Below the pieces are notes generated by a model. It saw only the letters and a program-made list of their open reading frames with translations, searched no databases and was not told the origin of the DNA. 64,000 bases of DNA from Mycobacterium sp. PO1. Lineage in GTDB: Bacteria; Actinomycetota; Actinomycetes; Mycobacteriales; Mycobacteriaceae. Made by a program: the position numbers and the translations under genes. The first letter of the stretch is position 1, and each line of letters starts with the position of its first letter. The DNA lies in the NCBI RefSeq assembly GCF_017312405.1, contig NZ_BLTG01000018.1, positions 1-64,000 of the forward strand, given 5' to 3'. Of the stretch, positions 27,341 through 36,113 are shown one piece after another.

Positions 27341-27767
27341 ATGCGAACAACCCCGACGGCGCCGCGACGCGAGCCGACCCGCGGCGAACTGATCTTCCTG
27401 CAGCAGTGGCTGCGCGAACCGACCCGCATCGGGGCGGTCGCCCCCAGCTCGCCGCGCCTGGCCGCCGCGACGTCGTGGTGAGCAGCCTGCCGTGGGCGTC
27501 GTTCGGCCCCGCACTGCAGCGACGGCTGACCGACGCGGTGACGGCGACGCTCTCCCCCGACAGTGTGTTCGCCACCTTCGCGTACCTGCACGCCCAGCAC
27601 CTGCCCCAAGCGCAGCGGTTCCGCGCGCCCTGCTGGGCGAACGGTTCGCGGAGGTGACCGTCGGCCAGACCGTCTGGTGCCACCTGCCGCCCGCCTATGT
27701 CCTGCAGGCGCGGCGACCGCGGCGACCGCGGCGACCGCGGCGACCGCGGCGACCGCGGCGACCATAG
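27341..27767 (+). pseudogene. Phospholipid N-methyltransferase-like gene, deleted and frameshifted
   Basis: Three family-like segments lie in three frames. From the ATG at 27341: FLQQWLREPTRIGAVAPSSP, the conserved start of PmtA-like methyltransferases. From about 27468: DVVVSSLPWASFGPALQRRL to FATFAYLHAQHLPQAQRF, the part after the SAM pocket. From about 27625: LLGERFAEVTVGQTVWCHLP to the end. The whole SAM-binding core is missing between the first two, and one more indel separates the last two. The 3' end consists of a 9-bp minisatellite encoding Arg-Arg-Pro repeats. The gene cannot make an active enzyme. Confidence 0.8.
27711..27764 (+). repeat. 9-bp minisatellite, six units
   Basis: Six tandem copies of CGGCGACCG (the last ends in A) at the 3' end of the broken methyltransferase gene, read there as six Arg-Arg-Pro triplets. 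Such tracts change length easily by slippage. Confidence 0.95.
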
Positions 27768-27818
27768 GGGGTCCGACGATCCCTGGCACGCCCGCACAAC
27801 CGCGGGGACACTGGGCTG

Positions 27819-28679
27819 ATGGATCAGCGACAGTTGGCCGACTTCCTGCGGACTCGCCGCGAAGCCCTGCGCCCCGAGGACGTCGGGCTGCCCGCCGGCC
27901 AACGGCGGCGCACCGCCGGGTTGCGCAGGGAGGAAGTGGCCTCGCTGGCGGTGATCTCGACCGACTACTACTGCCGGATGGAGCAGCAGCGCGGCCCGCA
28001 GCCGTCCGTCGAGGTGCTGGGGTCGTTGGCTCGGGCGCTGCGGTTGTCGCTGGATGAACGCGACCACCTGTTCCGGCTGGCCGGGCACAACGCTCCCGCC
28101 CGGACCCTCGTCGGCGAACAGGTCAGCCAGGCCACCATGCGCATCCTCGACCGGCTCGCCGACACCCCGGCACAGGTGATGTCCGCCCTCGGCGACACGC
28201 TGGTGCAGACGCCCGCCGCCCGGGCGCTGCTCGGCGACCAGACCTCCTTTGAGGGCCACGCACGCTGTGTGGCCTACCGCTGGTTCACCGACGACACCTC
28301 CCGCGAGCTCTACCCGGCCGAGGACCACCCGGCTATCGGACGCAACTACGTCGCCGCTGCCCGGATGGGCTACGCACGCGACGGCGCCGGGTCCCGAGCG
28401 GCCGAGATCGTCGACGACCTGCTGGAGCGCAGCGCCGAGTTCGCCGAACTGTGGGAGCTGCACATCGTCGGCATGGCCCACGAGAACGAGAAGCGGCTGC
28501 TCCATCCGAAGCTCGGCCTCCTGGAGGTGCAGTGCCAGATACTGCACGACCCCACCCAGCTGCACACCATGCTGGTGTTCACCGCCGAGCCCGGCTCCTC
28601 CAGCCACGCCAAACTGGCCGCGCTGGGCGCCGACCCGCAGTCCTACCTGCGCGACGTCCCGGTCGACGCGCACGCCTGA
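27819..28679 (+). CDS. XRE-type regulator with MmyB-like ligand domain, copy 1
   Basis: 286-aa transcription regulator. Residues 1-85 form the helix-turn-helix (LADFLRTRREALRPEDVGLP, GLRREEVASLAVISTDYYCR); the rest is the MmyB/MLTR ligand-binding fold with AYRWFTDDTSRELYPAEDHP and HPKLGLLEVQCQIL. In characterised homologues this domain binds a fatty-acid-like ligand and the protein controls a neighbouring oxidoreductase. It is convergent with a second copy 4 bp away. The target is unknown; the gene upstream is a pseudogene. Confidence 0.9.
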   Translation: MDQRQLADFLRTRREALRPEDVGLPAGQRRRTAGLRREEVASLAVISTDYYCRMEQQRGPQPSVEVLGSLARALRLSLDERDHLFRLAGHNAPARTLVGEQVSQATMRILDRLADTPAQVMSALGDTLVQTPAARALLGDQTSFEGHARCVAYRWFTDDTSRELYPAEDHPAIGRNYVAAARMGYARDGAGSRAAEIVDDLLERSAEFAELWELHIVGMAHENEKRLLHPKLGLLEVQCQILHDPTQLHTMLVFTAEPGSSSHAKLAALGADPQSYLRDVPVDAHA

Positions 28680-28683
28680 CGGA

Positions 28684-29487
28684 TCAGCCGAACCGCTGCA
28701 GCCCGACCACCGACGCCAGCGCCAGCCGGGATTCGCTGTCCGAGCCCGGACGAGCCAGATAGAGCACCACGCGCAGCCCACCGTCGGCAGTCAGCACCTC
28801 GCGGTCGAGGTCGACCACGCCGACGTGCGGGCACACCACCCGGGCGCGCCGGGCGGGCGCGATATCCCCGGGCTGGCGCCAAAGTTCGTCGAACTCGTCG
28901 AGGCCACGCAGCTGTTGGACGAGAGCCGCTGCGGCGCTTCCGTGTTGGCGCTGAAGATCGGCGACGATCTCGGCACTGATCAGCGGCTGTTCGTCGGCCG
29001 GGTAGTGTCGACGCGCGGCCGGGTCGGTGAACCACCGGTAGTAGCCGCTGCGCGACCAGCCGGTGCAGGCGGTGTGGTCGCCGAACAGCGCCCGGGCCGG
29101 CGGAGTCTGAGCCAGCACCTCGCCGAGCGGATCCACCGCGAGGGCTGCGACGTCGGTGAGCCGACCCAGCATGTGCATCACTCCAGGGCATACGTGCATG
29201 GGCCCGTCGTCGTATCCGGCCGCACTGAACAGTTCATCACGCGTCGCACGGGTGAATCGCAGCGCGCGGGCCAGGCTGGCCAGTGTCGCCGGAGACGGGC
29301 GCGGCCCGCATCGACGTTCCAGCCGCGCATAGTGGACGGTCGAGATCGAACACAGCGCGGCGACCTCGTCGCGACGCAATCCGGACGTGCGCCGGCGCCG
29401 TCCCCGCGGCAGCCCCACATCTTCGGGTTGTAGCACCTGGCGGCGGTCGCGTAGCAGCTCCGCTACCCGGGCGTGGTCGGCCATCAA
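28684..29487 (-). CDS. XRE-type regulator with MmyB-like ligand domain, copy 2
   Basis: 267-aa paralogue of the convergent regulator with the same layout: helix-turn-helix (VAELLRDRRQVLQPEDVGLP, GLRRDEVAALCSISTVHYAR) and ligand domain (YYRWFTDPAARRHYPADEQP, ARVVCPHVGVVDLDREVL). It is divergent from a short-chain dehydrogenase across a 98-bp gap, the common arrangement for this family, so it probably controls that gene and itself from the shared region 29488-29585. Confidence 0.88.
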   Translation of the reverse strand: MMADHARVAELLRDRRQVLQPEDVGLPRGRRRRTSGLRRDEVAALCSISTVHYARLERRCGPRPSPATLASLARALRFTRATRDELFSAAGYDDGPMHVCPGVMHMLGRLTDVAALAVDPLGEVLAQTPPARALFGDHTACTGWSRSGYYRWFTDPAARRHYPADEQPLISAEIVADLQRQHGSAAAALVQQLRGLDEFDELWRQPGDIAPARRARVVCPHVGVVDLDREVLTADGGLRVVLYLARPGSDSESRLALASVVGLQRFG

Positions 29488-29585
29488 CCGATCCTCTACC
29501 GGTCGCGCGGACGCAGGAAGGCTTTGGGCATCAACGGATCGACAGTCCCTGAATGCGCCTCGGGTTGTGGGCCACAGTGGAGGCC

Positions 29586-30527
29586 ATGAAACGCAAAGCC
29601 ACAGTGGATGTACCAGACTTGCACGGGAACCTGGCCGTGGTCACCGGAGCAAGCGACGGCGTCGGCCTCGGTCTGGCGGGGCGGCTCGCCGCCGCCGGAG
29701 CCGAAGTCATCATGCCGGTGCGCAACCCTGACAAGGGCCAACGGGCCGTCGAGCAGATCCGGGCCGCGGTGCCCGACGCGCAGCTGCACCTGCGGGCGCT
29801 GGATCTCGCGTCGCTGCAGTCGGTGGCTGACCTCGCCGGACAGCTGCTGGCCGAGGGACGGCCGATCAACCTTCTGATCAACAATGCCGGGGTGATGGAC
29901 CCGCCGCGCCGGCAGACCACCGTCGACGGATTCGAACTGCAGTGGGGCACGAACCATCTCGGTCACTTCGCGCTCACGGCCCGGTTGATGCCGCTGCTGA
30001 GCGCGGGCAACGCCCGGGTGACGACGCAGTCGAGCATCGCCGCCCGCGGCAACGCCATCAACTGGGATGACCTGAACTTCGAGAAGTCCTGGACGTCGAT
30101 GAAGGCCTACAGTCAGTCCAAGATCGCCAGCCTGATGTTCGGGCTGGAACTGGACCGTCGCAGCCAGACCGCCGGCTGGGGCATCACCAGCAACGTCTCC
30201 CATCCCGGGGTGACCGCCACCAACCTCCTGGCCGCGCAACCGCACATGGGCCGCACCAAAGACACCCTCAACGTCCGGGTGATCAGGATTCTGGCCCGGA
30301 TCGGCGTCGGACCACAGACCGTCGACCAAGGCCTGCTGCCCGCTTTGTACGCCGCCACCCATCCCGACGCCGAAGGCGGCAAGTTCTACGGACCCAGCGG
30401 ATTCCAACATCTACGAGGTGCCCCCGCCGAACAGGAGGTGTACCGCCCGGCGCGTTCGGTCGCTGATGCGGCCCGGCTGTGGAGTGTCTCCGAGCAGCTC
30501 ATCGGCCTGCAGTTCGCGCAGCGCTGA
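29586..30527 (+). CDS. Short-chain dehydrogenase/reductase
   Basis: 313-aa NAD(P)-dependent oxidoreductase of the retinol-dehydrogenase-like SDR group. The cofactor motif [12 protein letters not shown] is near residue 22, [11 protein letters not shown] near residue 99 and the catalytic [15 protein letters not shown] near residue 177. The ATG at 29586 follows GTGGAGG and gives the usual N-terminus. The substrate is unknown. The divergent MmyB-like regulator suggests induction by a small lipophilic molecule. Confidence 0.9.
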   Translation: MKRKATVDVPDLHGNLAVVTGASDGVGLGLAGRLAAAGAEVIMPVRNPDKGQRAVEQIRAAVPDAQLHLRALDLASLQSVADLAGQLLAEGRPINLLINNAGVMDPPRRQTTVDGFELQWGTNHLGHFALTARLMPLLSAGNARVTTQSSIAARGNAINWDDLNFEKSWTSMKAYSQSKIASLMFGLELDRRSQTAGWGITSNVSHPGVTATNLLAAQPHMGRTKDTLNVRVIRILARIGVGPQTVDQGLLPALYAATHPDAEGGKFYGPSGFQHLRGAPAEQEVYRPARSVADAARLWSVSEQLIGLQFAQR

Positions 30528-30536
30528 GCGGTGTGG

Positions 30537-31982
30537 TCAGTCCGGCGCCACCAGCGATCTGAGTTCGGTGCCCTCATTGGTCAGCTGCACCAGGGTGCCG
30601 TCGATACGCCAGATGCGGTCCAGTGAATCGACTTCTTTCGGAATCGTCCACAACCGGTCGCAGGAGTTGAGATCTCGGGCCGCCAGCAGGACCTCACCTT
30701 GGACGTAGCTGAACTCGAACACCAGGGTGGAGTCGTGGTGGCCGACATAGTCGTCCATCGGGAAGTTGCAGACCGGACCGGCTGCACCGTCTCGCATGCT
30801 GTACTGCTGCCACTCGGGGAATTCCTGACTGTCAGTCATATTGACCATCAGAGTGGTCCCGACCAGAGCCACAGCGCCGGATCGGGCCTCGAGCAGTTTC
30901 CGGCCATCGGCGGAGAACACGACCGTCTCGTCGTCGCGCTCCGATGAGACAACAGGCAGATCAATCGAGCCGTCGTCGGGCGCGCTGTAGCTGTCGTTTC
31001 CGCTCAGACGCTTCCCGGACTCGTCGAAGAACGCCAACTCAGCGGAAACCCCGTTGGGCTCGTTCACTTCAGCTGCGAAGCCGCCGGTATAGAAAGCCAC
31101 CTTCCCGAGTGTGTAACCCTCGCCGATCTCGGGTTCAATGACTTTGCCGTCCGCAACTGAGAAAACGGTCGATCGATATGTTCGAGGGTTGGCTTCGAGC
31201 TGCGCGGTGAGCGTCTGCCACGAATCCCTCGACCGCATTGCCTGCGAGACGCGTATCGACCCGTTGCCCGGCACGAACCATGTGGTCTCGGCTCGTGGAC
31301 CGATACCGAAGACACCCTGATCTTGGTCGATCGCAACGGCATAGATACCGACTTGTTTGACCGACTGGCCGCCGTCAAGGGCGCGAAGGTCTGTAGGGCC
31401 GCGGTATTTCATCACACCGGATTGCGCGTCAATCACTGCTGCAGACGGAACTGGAGAGCGGCCTAAGCACAAGACGTCAGTTGGGCCGTTGAGAAAGCAC
31501 TGCGGAGGGCGTTCGTCTTCGCTGAACGGCACCGCGTCGAACAGTGCACCACCGGTCGAGGCATCCAGGCCCACCAACCACCATTGCACCTGATCGCCGG
31601 ATGTGCTGTGGGCCAGAAAGTACGCCCTGTTCTCGACCGAGCCGCCGAATGGTCGGGGACCGAATGGATCACCGCTCACTGCGATTCGACTGTCGCCGGC
31701 GCCGGGCAGGCCCAGCTTCACCGGATCCGTGCGCCAGCCAGGCACTGGCTGTTCACGCATCGGTGAGGATATCGCCGCTTCCGGTGGAGGCTGCCACGAA
31801 GCGCGGGCTGTGTTGAGCCGGTAGGCCGGGACCCACCACGTGATGGCCAGGGTCGCCGTTACCGTTACACCAAGCAGCAATACAACGCCGACCATGACTC
31901 GGCGTCGACGACGGTCGGTGTTGGTTGTCAGGCCAGCCGCTGCACCTGACTGCGTTGCCTCACCGCTGCGTCCTACCACCAC
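30537..31982 (-). CDS. Membrane-anchored beta-propeller-like protein, copy 2
   Basis: 481 aa. One signal-anchor helix (VMVGVVLLLGVTVTATLAIT, about residues 29-48) is followed by WWVPAYRLNTARASWQPPPE and about 400 residues of repeated short beta units of PQQ/propeller type (WWLVGLDASTGGALFDAVPF, DLNSCDRLWTIPKEVDSLDR). It is a clear paralogue of the gene upstream, sharing MREQPVPGWR, NPRTY, FSVADGKVIEPEI and the C-terminus. The GTG at 31982 overlaps the upstream TAG by one base. It is the last gene of a unit that includes type VII substrates; an extracytoplasmic role is inferred. Confidence 0.78.
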   Translation of the reverse strand: MVVGRSGEATQSGAAAGLTTNTDRRRRRVMVGVVLLLGVTVTATLAITWWVPAYRLNTARASWQPPPEAAISSPMREQPVPGWRTDPVKLGLPGAGDSRIAVSGDPFGPRPFGGSVENRAYFLAHSTSGDQVQWWLVGLDASTGGALFDAVPFSEDERPPQCFLNGPTDVLCLGRSPVPSAAVIDAQSGVMKYRGPTDLRALDGGQSVKQVGIYAVAIDQDQGVFGIGPRAETTWFVPGNGSIRVSQAMRSRDSWQTLTAQLEANPRTYRSTVFSVADGKVIEPEIGEGYTLGKVAFYTGGFAAEVNEPNGVSAELAFFDESGKRLSGNDSYSAPDDGSIDLPVVSSERDDETVVFSADGRKLLEARSGAVALVGTTLMVNMTDSQEFPEWQQYSMRDGAAGPVCNFPMDDYVGHHDSTLVFEFSYVQGEVLLAARDLNSCDRLWTIPKEVDSLDRIWRIDGTLVQLTNEGTELRSLVAPD

Positions 31983-33382
31983 TATCCCGGCGACACCAGA
32001 GAGATCAGTTCAGTTCCCTCTTCCGCCAATTGCACCAGAGTGCCGTCGATGTTCCAGATGCGGTCCAGCGAATCGACTCGCTTCGGCAACGTCCACAACC
32101 GCTCACAGGAGTGAAGATCGCTTGCGGTCGCTAGAACCTCGGCACTCGGGTTGTGAACTTCGAACACCAGTATCGATCCGTCAGTGCCGATGTAGTTGTG
32201 CATCAGGTAGTCGCACACCGACCCTTCGGAGGTCCCGTCCCGCATGTTGTATAGCTGCAGCTCAGGAAAATCTCGGCTGTTGCCGGTATCCACCATCAGC
32301 GTGGTCTCGACGAGATGCAGAGTTCCGCCGGGGACTTCGATCAATGGCTGTCCTTCGGTCGTGAACACCGTATTGCGATCGTCCGAAGTGGGTCCGATCA
32401 CCGGAAGATCGACCGGACTGTCGCCGGGTTTACCCTTGCCTTCATAACTGTTCAACCGTGTTCCACTGTCGTCGAAGAATACGATTTCAGAGGGTATTCC
32501 GTCAGGGTCGCTCACCTCCGCGACAAATCCACCGGAGTAAAAGAACGGCTTCCCGAGTGTGTAGCCACCGTCGATCTCAGGTTCGATCACCTTGCCGTCA
32601 GCGACCGAGAAGACAGTGAAGATATAGGTTCTCGGGTTCACCTCGAGCTGTGCCGTAAGTGGTTGTGCTGATACCGCCGGTCGCGAAGCGTCAACCTTTC
32701 TGACCGACCCGTCACCCGGCACGAACCACGTGGTTTCCGCGCCTGAACCGATGCCGTACACACCCTCATTCTGCTTTCTGGCGACGGCGTACATTCCGAC
32801 CTGATCGACTTGGAACTCTCCGAGATCACTTGGACCGCTGTACTTCAGGGCCCCTGAGTTCGCGTCGACCACCCACGCTGATACTGAGGGCGAAAACCGA
32901 CTGACACAGAGGACCTCCTCGGGCCCGTTGAGGAGGCAGTACGGCTGGGAGCGTGAAACACCCAGCGGCACCGCGGCGAAGAGCGATCGACCGTCGCGGG
33001 TATCCACTCCAGTCAGCCACCACTGCGAATTGTTTGGTGCACCGCTACGTGCGACGAAGTAGGCGTTGGGTCCGACGTTGCCTACGAACGGCCTCAGACG
33101 CCGCTCTCCGTTACTGACCGCAAACTGACCGTCGGGGGCAGGTAGGCCCAGCTCAGAAAGACCGACCCGCCACCCGGGGACCGGTTGTTCCCGCATCGAC
33201 TCCGTGAACACGGCCTGTGGCGGCGGCTGCCAAGAGGTCCGGGCAGAGTCCATGCGGTACGTGGGGAGCCACCAAGTGAAGACGAGAATCGCCAGGACCG
33301 CGATCACCGCCAATATGACGGCGCCGACGAAGAATCCGCGACGCCGAGAACGTCGATTCGCTCTCTGGCCGTCAGTCGTCAT
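31982..33382 (-). CDS. Membrane-anchored beta-propeller-like protein, copy 1
   Basis: 466 aa with a signal-anchor helix (GFFVGAVILAVIAVLAILVF, about residues 16-35), then WWLPTYRMDSARTSWQPPPQ and a long beta-repeat ectodomain. It is paralogous along its whole length to the next gene. The ATG at 33382 overlaps the end of the YbaB-like gene by 11 bp and replaces a longer open frame that lies inside that gene. No enzyme motif is visible. Tandem duplication and coupling to EspA/EspC-like genes suggest a cell-envelope partner of the secreted proteins. Confidence 0.78.
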   Translation of the reverse strand: MTTDGQRANRRSRRRGFFVGAVILAVIAVLAILVFTWWLPTYRMDSARTSWQPPPQAVFTESMREQPVPGWRVGLSELGLPAPDGQFAVSNGERRLRPFVGNVGPNAYFVARSGAPNNSQWWLTGVDTRDGRSLFAAVPLGVSRSQPYCLLNGPEEVLCVSRFSPSVSAWVVDANSGALKYSGPSDLGEFQVDQVGMYAVARKQNEGVYGIGSGAETTWFVPGDGSVRKVDASRPAVSAQPLTAQLEVNPRTYIFTVFSVADGKVIEPEIDGGYTLGKPFFYSGGFVAEVSDPDGIPSEIVFFDDSGTRLNSYEGKGKPGDSPVDLPVIGPTSDDRNTVFTTEGQPLIEVPGGTLHLVETTLMVDTGNSRDFPELQLYNMRDGTSEGSVCDYLMHNYIGTDGSILVFEVHNPSAEVLATASDLHSCERLWTLPKRVDSLDRIWNIDGTLVQLAEEGTELISLVSPG

Positions 33383-33884
33383 ATGTCCGATAGCGAGCAG
33401 AGATGACCTCGGCGATGCGGACATTGGTGGACTCGTACGTCGGTAGGCCAACCGAGTGCTCGAGAAGCGCACTCACGCCGGCCCCGTCCTGCCCAAGACC
33501 GCGCATTAATTCGACGGTCACTTCATGTTGCGCGGACCGCGCCTTCGCGCTTGCAAGTGAGGCCATCTCCAGAATCTCCTCGCCCAGCTGCACCTCGTTG
33601 AGGCGCGACACGCCGGTCAGGTCAATGCGCTGGAGGCGACCGCCGATTCCAGCAGATGCCGACAGTGTTCCGGACGGATTCGACACCGTGAACGAAACAT
33701 CGAGACGAAGCTCCGGCTGGTCGGCAACGGCATATCCAGCGGCTCTACTCCAATCGTCTTCGCTTGCGAACTCGTTGTGTTCAATCGGGTAGGTTGCGAC
33801 CCCGTCCAAACCGATGCCGTCCGTCCCAAATGGCAGGTCGGCCTCGTCACCGTCGTCCCAAGGGGCGTCAGGGCGCATCGACAT
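33372..33884 (-). CDS. YbaB/EspL-like protein
   Basis: 170 aa. The C-terminal half resembles the YbaB/EbfC fold (LNEVQLGEEILEMASLASAK followed by a long helix RSAQHEVTVELMRGL), the fold of the ESX-1 protein EspL. The N-terminal 55 residues are acidic. It lies 6 bp after the EspC/EspF-like gene and overlaps the first propeller gene. EspL is a cytosolic protein that stabilises Esp substrates; the same role is inferred here. Confidence 0.65.
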   Translation of the reverse strand: MSMRPDAPWDDGDEADLPFGTDGIGLDGVATYPIEHNEFASEDDWSRAAGYAVADQPELRLDVSFTVSNPSGTLSASAGIGGRLQRIDLTGVSRLNEVQLGEEILEMASLASAKARSAQHEVTVELMRGLGQDGAGVSALLEHSVGLPTYESTNVRIAEVISARYRTYDD

Positions 33885-33890
33885 CCACGC

Positions 33891-34211
33891 TCACAACCCA
33901 CATGAATCGATGTCCTTCCGCGCCCGCCAGTCGGCGTTGTTGTAATTCGACGAGGCCATCCGCAGCCGTACGGAGAGATCGTGCGACATCCGCCAGAGCA
34001 CACCATCCGCCGCATCCCGTGCGGTCTCGACGGCATCGACCGCCATGTTGCTGGCCGCGCACACCACCCCGTGAGTCGACCACACACTCGATGCCAGGTC
34101 GTTGACCGTCTCGCCCGCAATCTTCAGATCACCCGCCGCAGTGTCCTGCTTCGCGGCGAGTTCGTCGATGTGCTCGGTGAGCACCCGCAGATTCTGTGCC
34201 AGGTAGGTCAT
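33891..34211 (-). CDS. EspC/EspF-like type VII secretion substrate
   Basis: 106-aa helical protein of ESX-1 secretion-associated type. It has a helical hairpin (LTEHIDELAAKQDTAAGDLK ... TARDAADGVLWRMSHDLSVR) and a C-terminal YxxxD export motif in SSNYNNADWRARKD, the element recognised by type VII machinery. The size equals EspC/EspF (about 103 aa). It follows the EspA/EspE-like gene by 26 bp, the arrangement of the espE-espF and espA-espC pairs. No ESX core genes are in the window, so a distant apparatus must serve it. Confidence 0.75.
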   Translation of the reverse strand: MTYLAQNLRVLTEHIDELAAKQDTAAGDLKIAGETVNDLASSVWSTHGVVCAASNMAVDAVETARDAADGVLWRMSHDLSVRLRMASSNYNNADWRARKDIDSCGL

Positions 34212-34237
34212 TGATTGCTTCTCCTCGTCTTCTGGCC

Positions 34238-35092
34238 TCAGCGAGGCACAGGTGTGCCGTAGGGCGTCGCGGGCGGATACTCCACCGGCGGACCCATCGG
34301 TTCAGGGGGCGTGAACGACTCATCATTTTCGGCGCGATCGGGCAATCGACCGTCGGTCCTCTCGTCGCCGAATGGTTCCCCGCAGGGAAATCTGTCGGCT
34401 TTGTCGTCACCGGGGTCCGGTTCGGCGTCAAGCATCTTCTGAGCTGCTGCACTGTCGTACCTGCCCAACGGCGTTTGCATACTCTGCGCCACAGAGACCG
34501 ACTCGGCCACCAACTTCGCCATGGATGCCTGCGCCACACCGAGTTGCGTCGCAGCCACCGCAGCATCGGACGCCGCCTTGACTGCGGCGCCACCGGGAAT
34601 GAAGTTCATCCACGATGTCGATGTGTCGTAATCGGACAGGAAGTCGATGGCGTCCTGTAGGTCCCTACGTGTCGACCTGACCTGGACCGCCAGCCCGCTC
34701 AATGCCTGGCGCATCTCCTTCTCAGCCGCGGCAACCTCGAGTGTGAGGCGGCGATGCTCTCCATTCTTCGCTTCGTAGGTGTCGGCCGCGGTACCGTCCC
34801 ACCGGTCCTCGACCGGCGCCGCATCGATCAGCAGGTTCCCGGCCTCCTCGTAGAGGTCCGCGGATTTCTCGAACGCCTTGCCGTCTTCCGGCTCCCCGGA
34901 GCCCGTCGTCGCCTTCATGCCCTGGATGGTCAGTTGCGCCGCCGCGAGTATCGGCGAGCCTGCCAGATTGGTGACGGCTGGACCGAGAGTCCGGTCCAGG
35001 ATGCTGGGCCCTTTCTCCCAGTCGATGCCGACGACGTCGCCGTACTTGCGCAGCAAATCGAGCGCTTCCCCGAGCAGACTCACGCTGGACAC
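34238..35092 (-). CDS. EspA/EspE-family type VII secretion effector
   Basis: 284 aa from the GTG at 35092, which has GAGGGGG directly upstream; the longer frame to 35167 would run into a repeat. The middle region matches EspA/EspE proteins: GKAFEKSADLYEEAGNLLID, the WxG turn DRWDGTAADTYEAKNGEHRR, and MRQALSGLAVQVRSTRRDLQ, followed by a hydrophobic stretch and a Pro-rich acidic tail. It pairs with the EspC/EspF-like gene. In M. tuberculosis such pairs are co-secreted by ESX-1. Which ESX system exports this pair is unknown. Confidence 0.75.
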   Translation of the reverse strand: MSSVSLLGEALDLLRKYGDVVGIDWEKGPSILDRTLGPAVTNLAGSPILAAAQLTIQGMKATTGSGEPEDGKAFEKSADLYEEAGNLLIDAAPVEDRWDGTAADTYEAKNGEHRRLTLEVAAAEKEMRQALSGLAVQVRSTRRDLQDAIDFLSDYDTSTSWMNFIPGGAAVKAASDAAVAATQLGVAQASMAKLVAESVSVAQSMQTPLGRYDSAAAQKMLDAEPDPGDDKADRFPCGEPFGDERTDGRLPDRAENDESFTPPEPMGPPVEYPPATPYGTPVPR

Positions 35093-35149
35093 ACCCCCTC
35101 GGCGATCAGCATAAGACAGCGCCAGAACCCCTCCGCACACCAATTCCTG

Positions 35150-35212
35150 CGTCGAGACTGCACCCACGTCGGGAAAGTGCGAGTAACGGCCGCGCTGGCT
35201 GCAGTCTCAACG
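35150..35212 (+). repeat. 63-bp oriented palindrome, copy 4
   Basis: Arms CGTCGAGACTGC and GCAGTCTCAACG around the centre GAAAGTGCGAGTAA. A half-copy tail (GGTCTCAACGC) follows at 35216-35226. It lies upstream of the EspA/EspE-like gene. Confidence 0.9.
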
Positions 35213-35230
35213 CGAGGTCTCAACGCCGGG

Positions 35231-36040
35231 CTACATGCGCGAGTAGCGGGTCAGCGCGAAGCTGTACAGCCCGTAGGCCGCGAACCCCACCGCGGCGAAC
35301 AGCAACAGGGTCCTGCCGAACTGGGTGTGCCCGACGGTCTTGACCGCGGCGTCCAGCCCGGCGGCCTTGCTCGGATCCCGCAGGAACGGCGCCCCGATGA
35401 CCGACGCCCCGGCGGCGAACAGCACGATCCCCTCCCCGATGTGCCCGCACATGCCCAGCACGGTGATCAGCAGCCCGCCCCGCACCGTGAGATCACGCAG
35501 GAACTTCTTCATCGCCCCCTTGTAGACCAGGTAGGCGCCGATGGCGGCGATCACCGCGCCGACGGCCACCAGCACGAGATTGCCGCCCTCGGTGCGCATC
35601 AGCCGCGCACTCAGACCCACCGCCCGCTCGCTGCCTTGCCGGCCGACTCCCAGCGCGAACTGCGCCGCGGTGAACGACAGACCCAGGTAAAGCAGCGCCA
35701 GACCGAAAGCCTTGAGCCGATTGACAAGCGGCGACTCCCGCAGATGCGCATGGCTGTGCTCACCGGGGTGCAGCCCGATCACCGTCTCGGCCAGCCGCCA
35801 CATCGCCAGAGCCAGCAGCCCCGCCGCGACGATCCACAGCGACGACTCCCCGCCCCGCTGATCAGCCAGCGTCGCCAACGCGCCGGTCTGGTCGGCTTCG
35901 CCGCGGAAGCCGAACGCGATGCGCACGATGATGTAGGCGATCAGCAGATGCAGCACCCCGTTGACGGGGTAGCCGGACCGCGCGATGACCTCCACCGTGC
36001 GGCTGCCTGTCGCCCAGTTCACCGCCCCCTTGAAACTCAT
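35231..36040 (-). CDS. DUF1206 membrane protein
   Basis: 269-aa inner-membrane protein with six hydrophobic segments arranged as three similar pairs, typical of DUF1206. The family repeats begin with ARSGYPVNGVLHLLIAY, VNRLKAFGLALLYLGLSFTA and VKTVGHTQFGRTLLLFAAVG. The function is unknown across the family. It is flanked on both sides by 63-bp palindromes, the one at its start leaving only 4 bp to the ATG, so its promoter must lie inside or beyond that repeat or in the kinase gene. Confidence 0.85.
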   Translation of the reverse strand: MSFKGAVNWATGSRTVEVIARSGYPVNGVLHLLIAYIIVRIAFGFRGEADQTGALATLADQRGGESSLWIVAAGLLALAMWRLAETVIGLHPGEHSHAHLRESPLVNRLKAFGLALLYLGLSFTAAQFALGVGRQGSERAVGLSARLMRTEGGNLVLVAVGAVIAAIGAYLVYKGAMKKFLRDLTVRGGLLITVLGMCGHIGEGIVLFAAGASVIGAPFLRDPSKAAGLDAAVKTVGHTQFGRTLLLFAAVGFAAYGLYSFALTRYSRM

Positions 36041-36044
36041 GGCG

Positions 36045-36107
36045 CGTTCGTACTGCGCTGAGCGCGGGAAAGTGCGAGTAGACGCCGCGGTGGGCGCGGT
36101 CTCGACG
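36045..36107 (+). repeat. 63-bp oriented palindrome, copy 5
   Basis: Centre GAAAGTGCGAGTAG; right arm GCGCGGTCTCGACG. It fills almost the entire 73-bp gap between the DUF1206 start and the kinase stop. Confidence 0.85.
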
Positions 36108-36113
36108 CGATGC

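Noticed and set aside
27711..27764. Short tandem array as a CRISPR
   Set aside because: 9-bp units with no spacers; a minisatellite, not a CRISPR.
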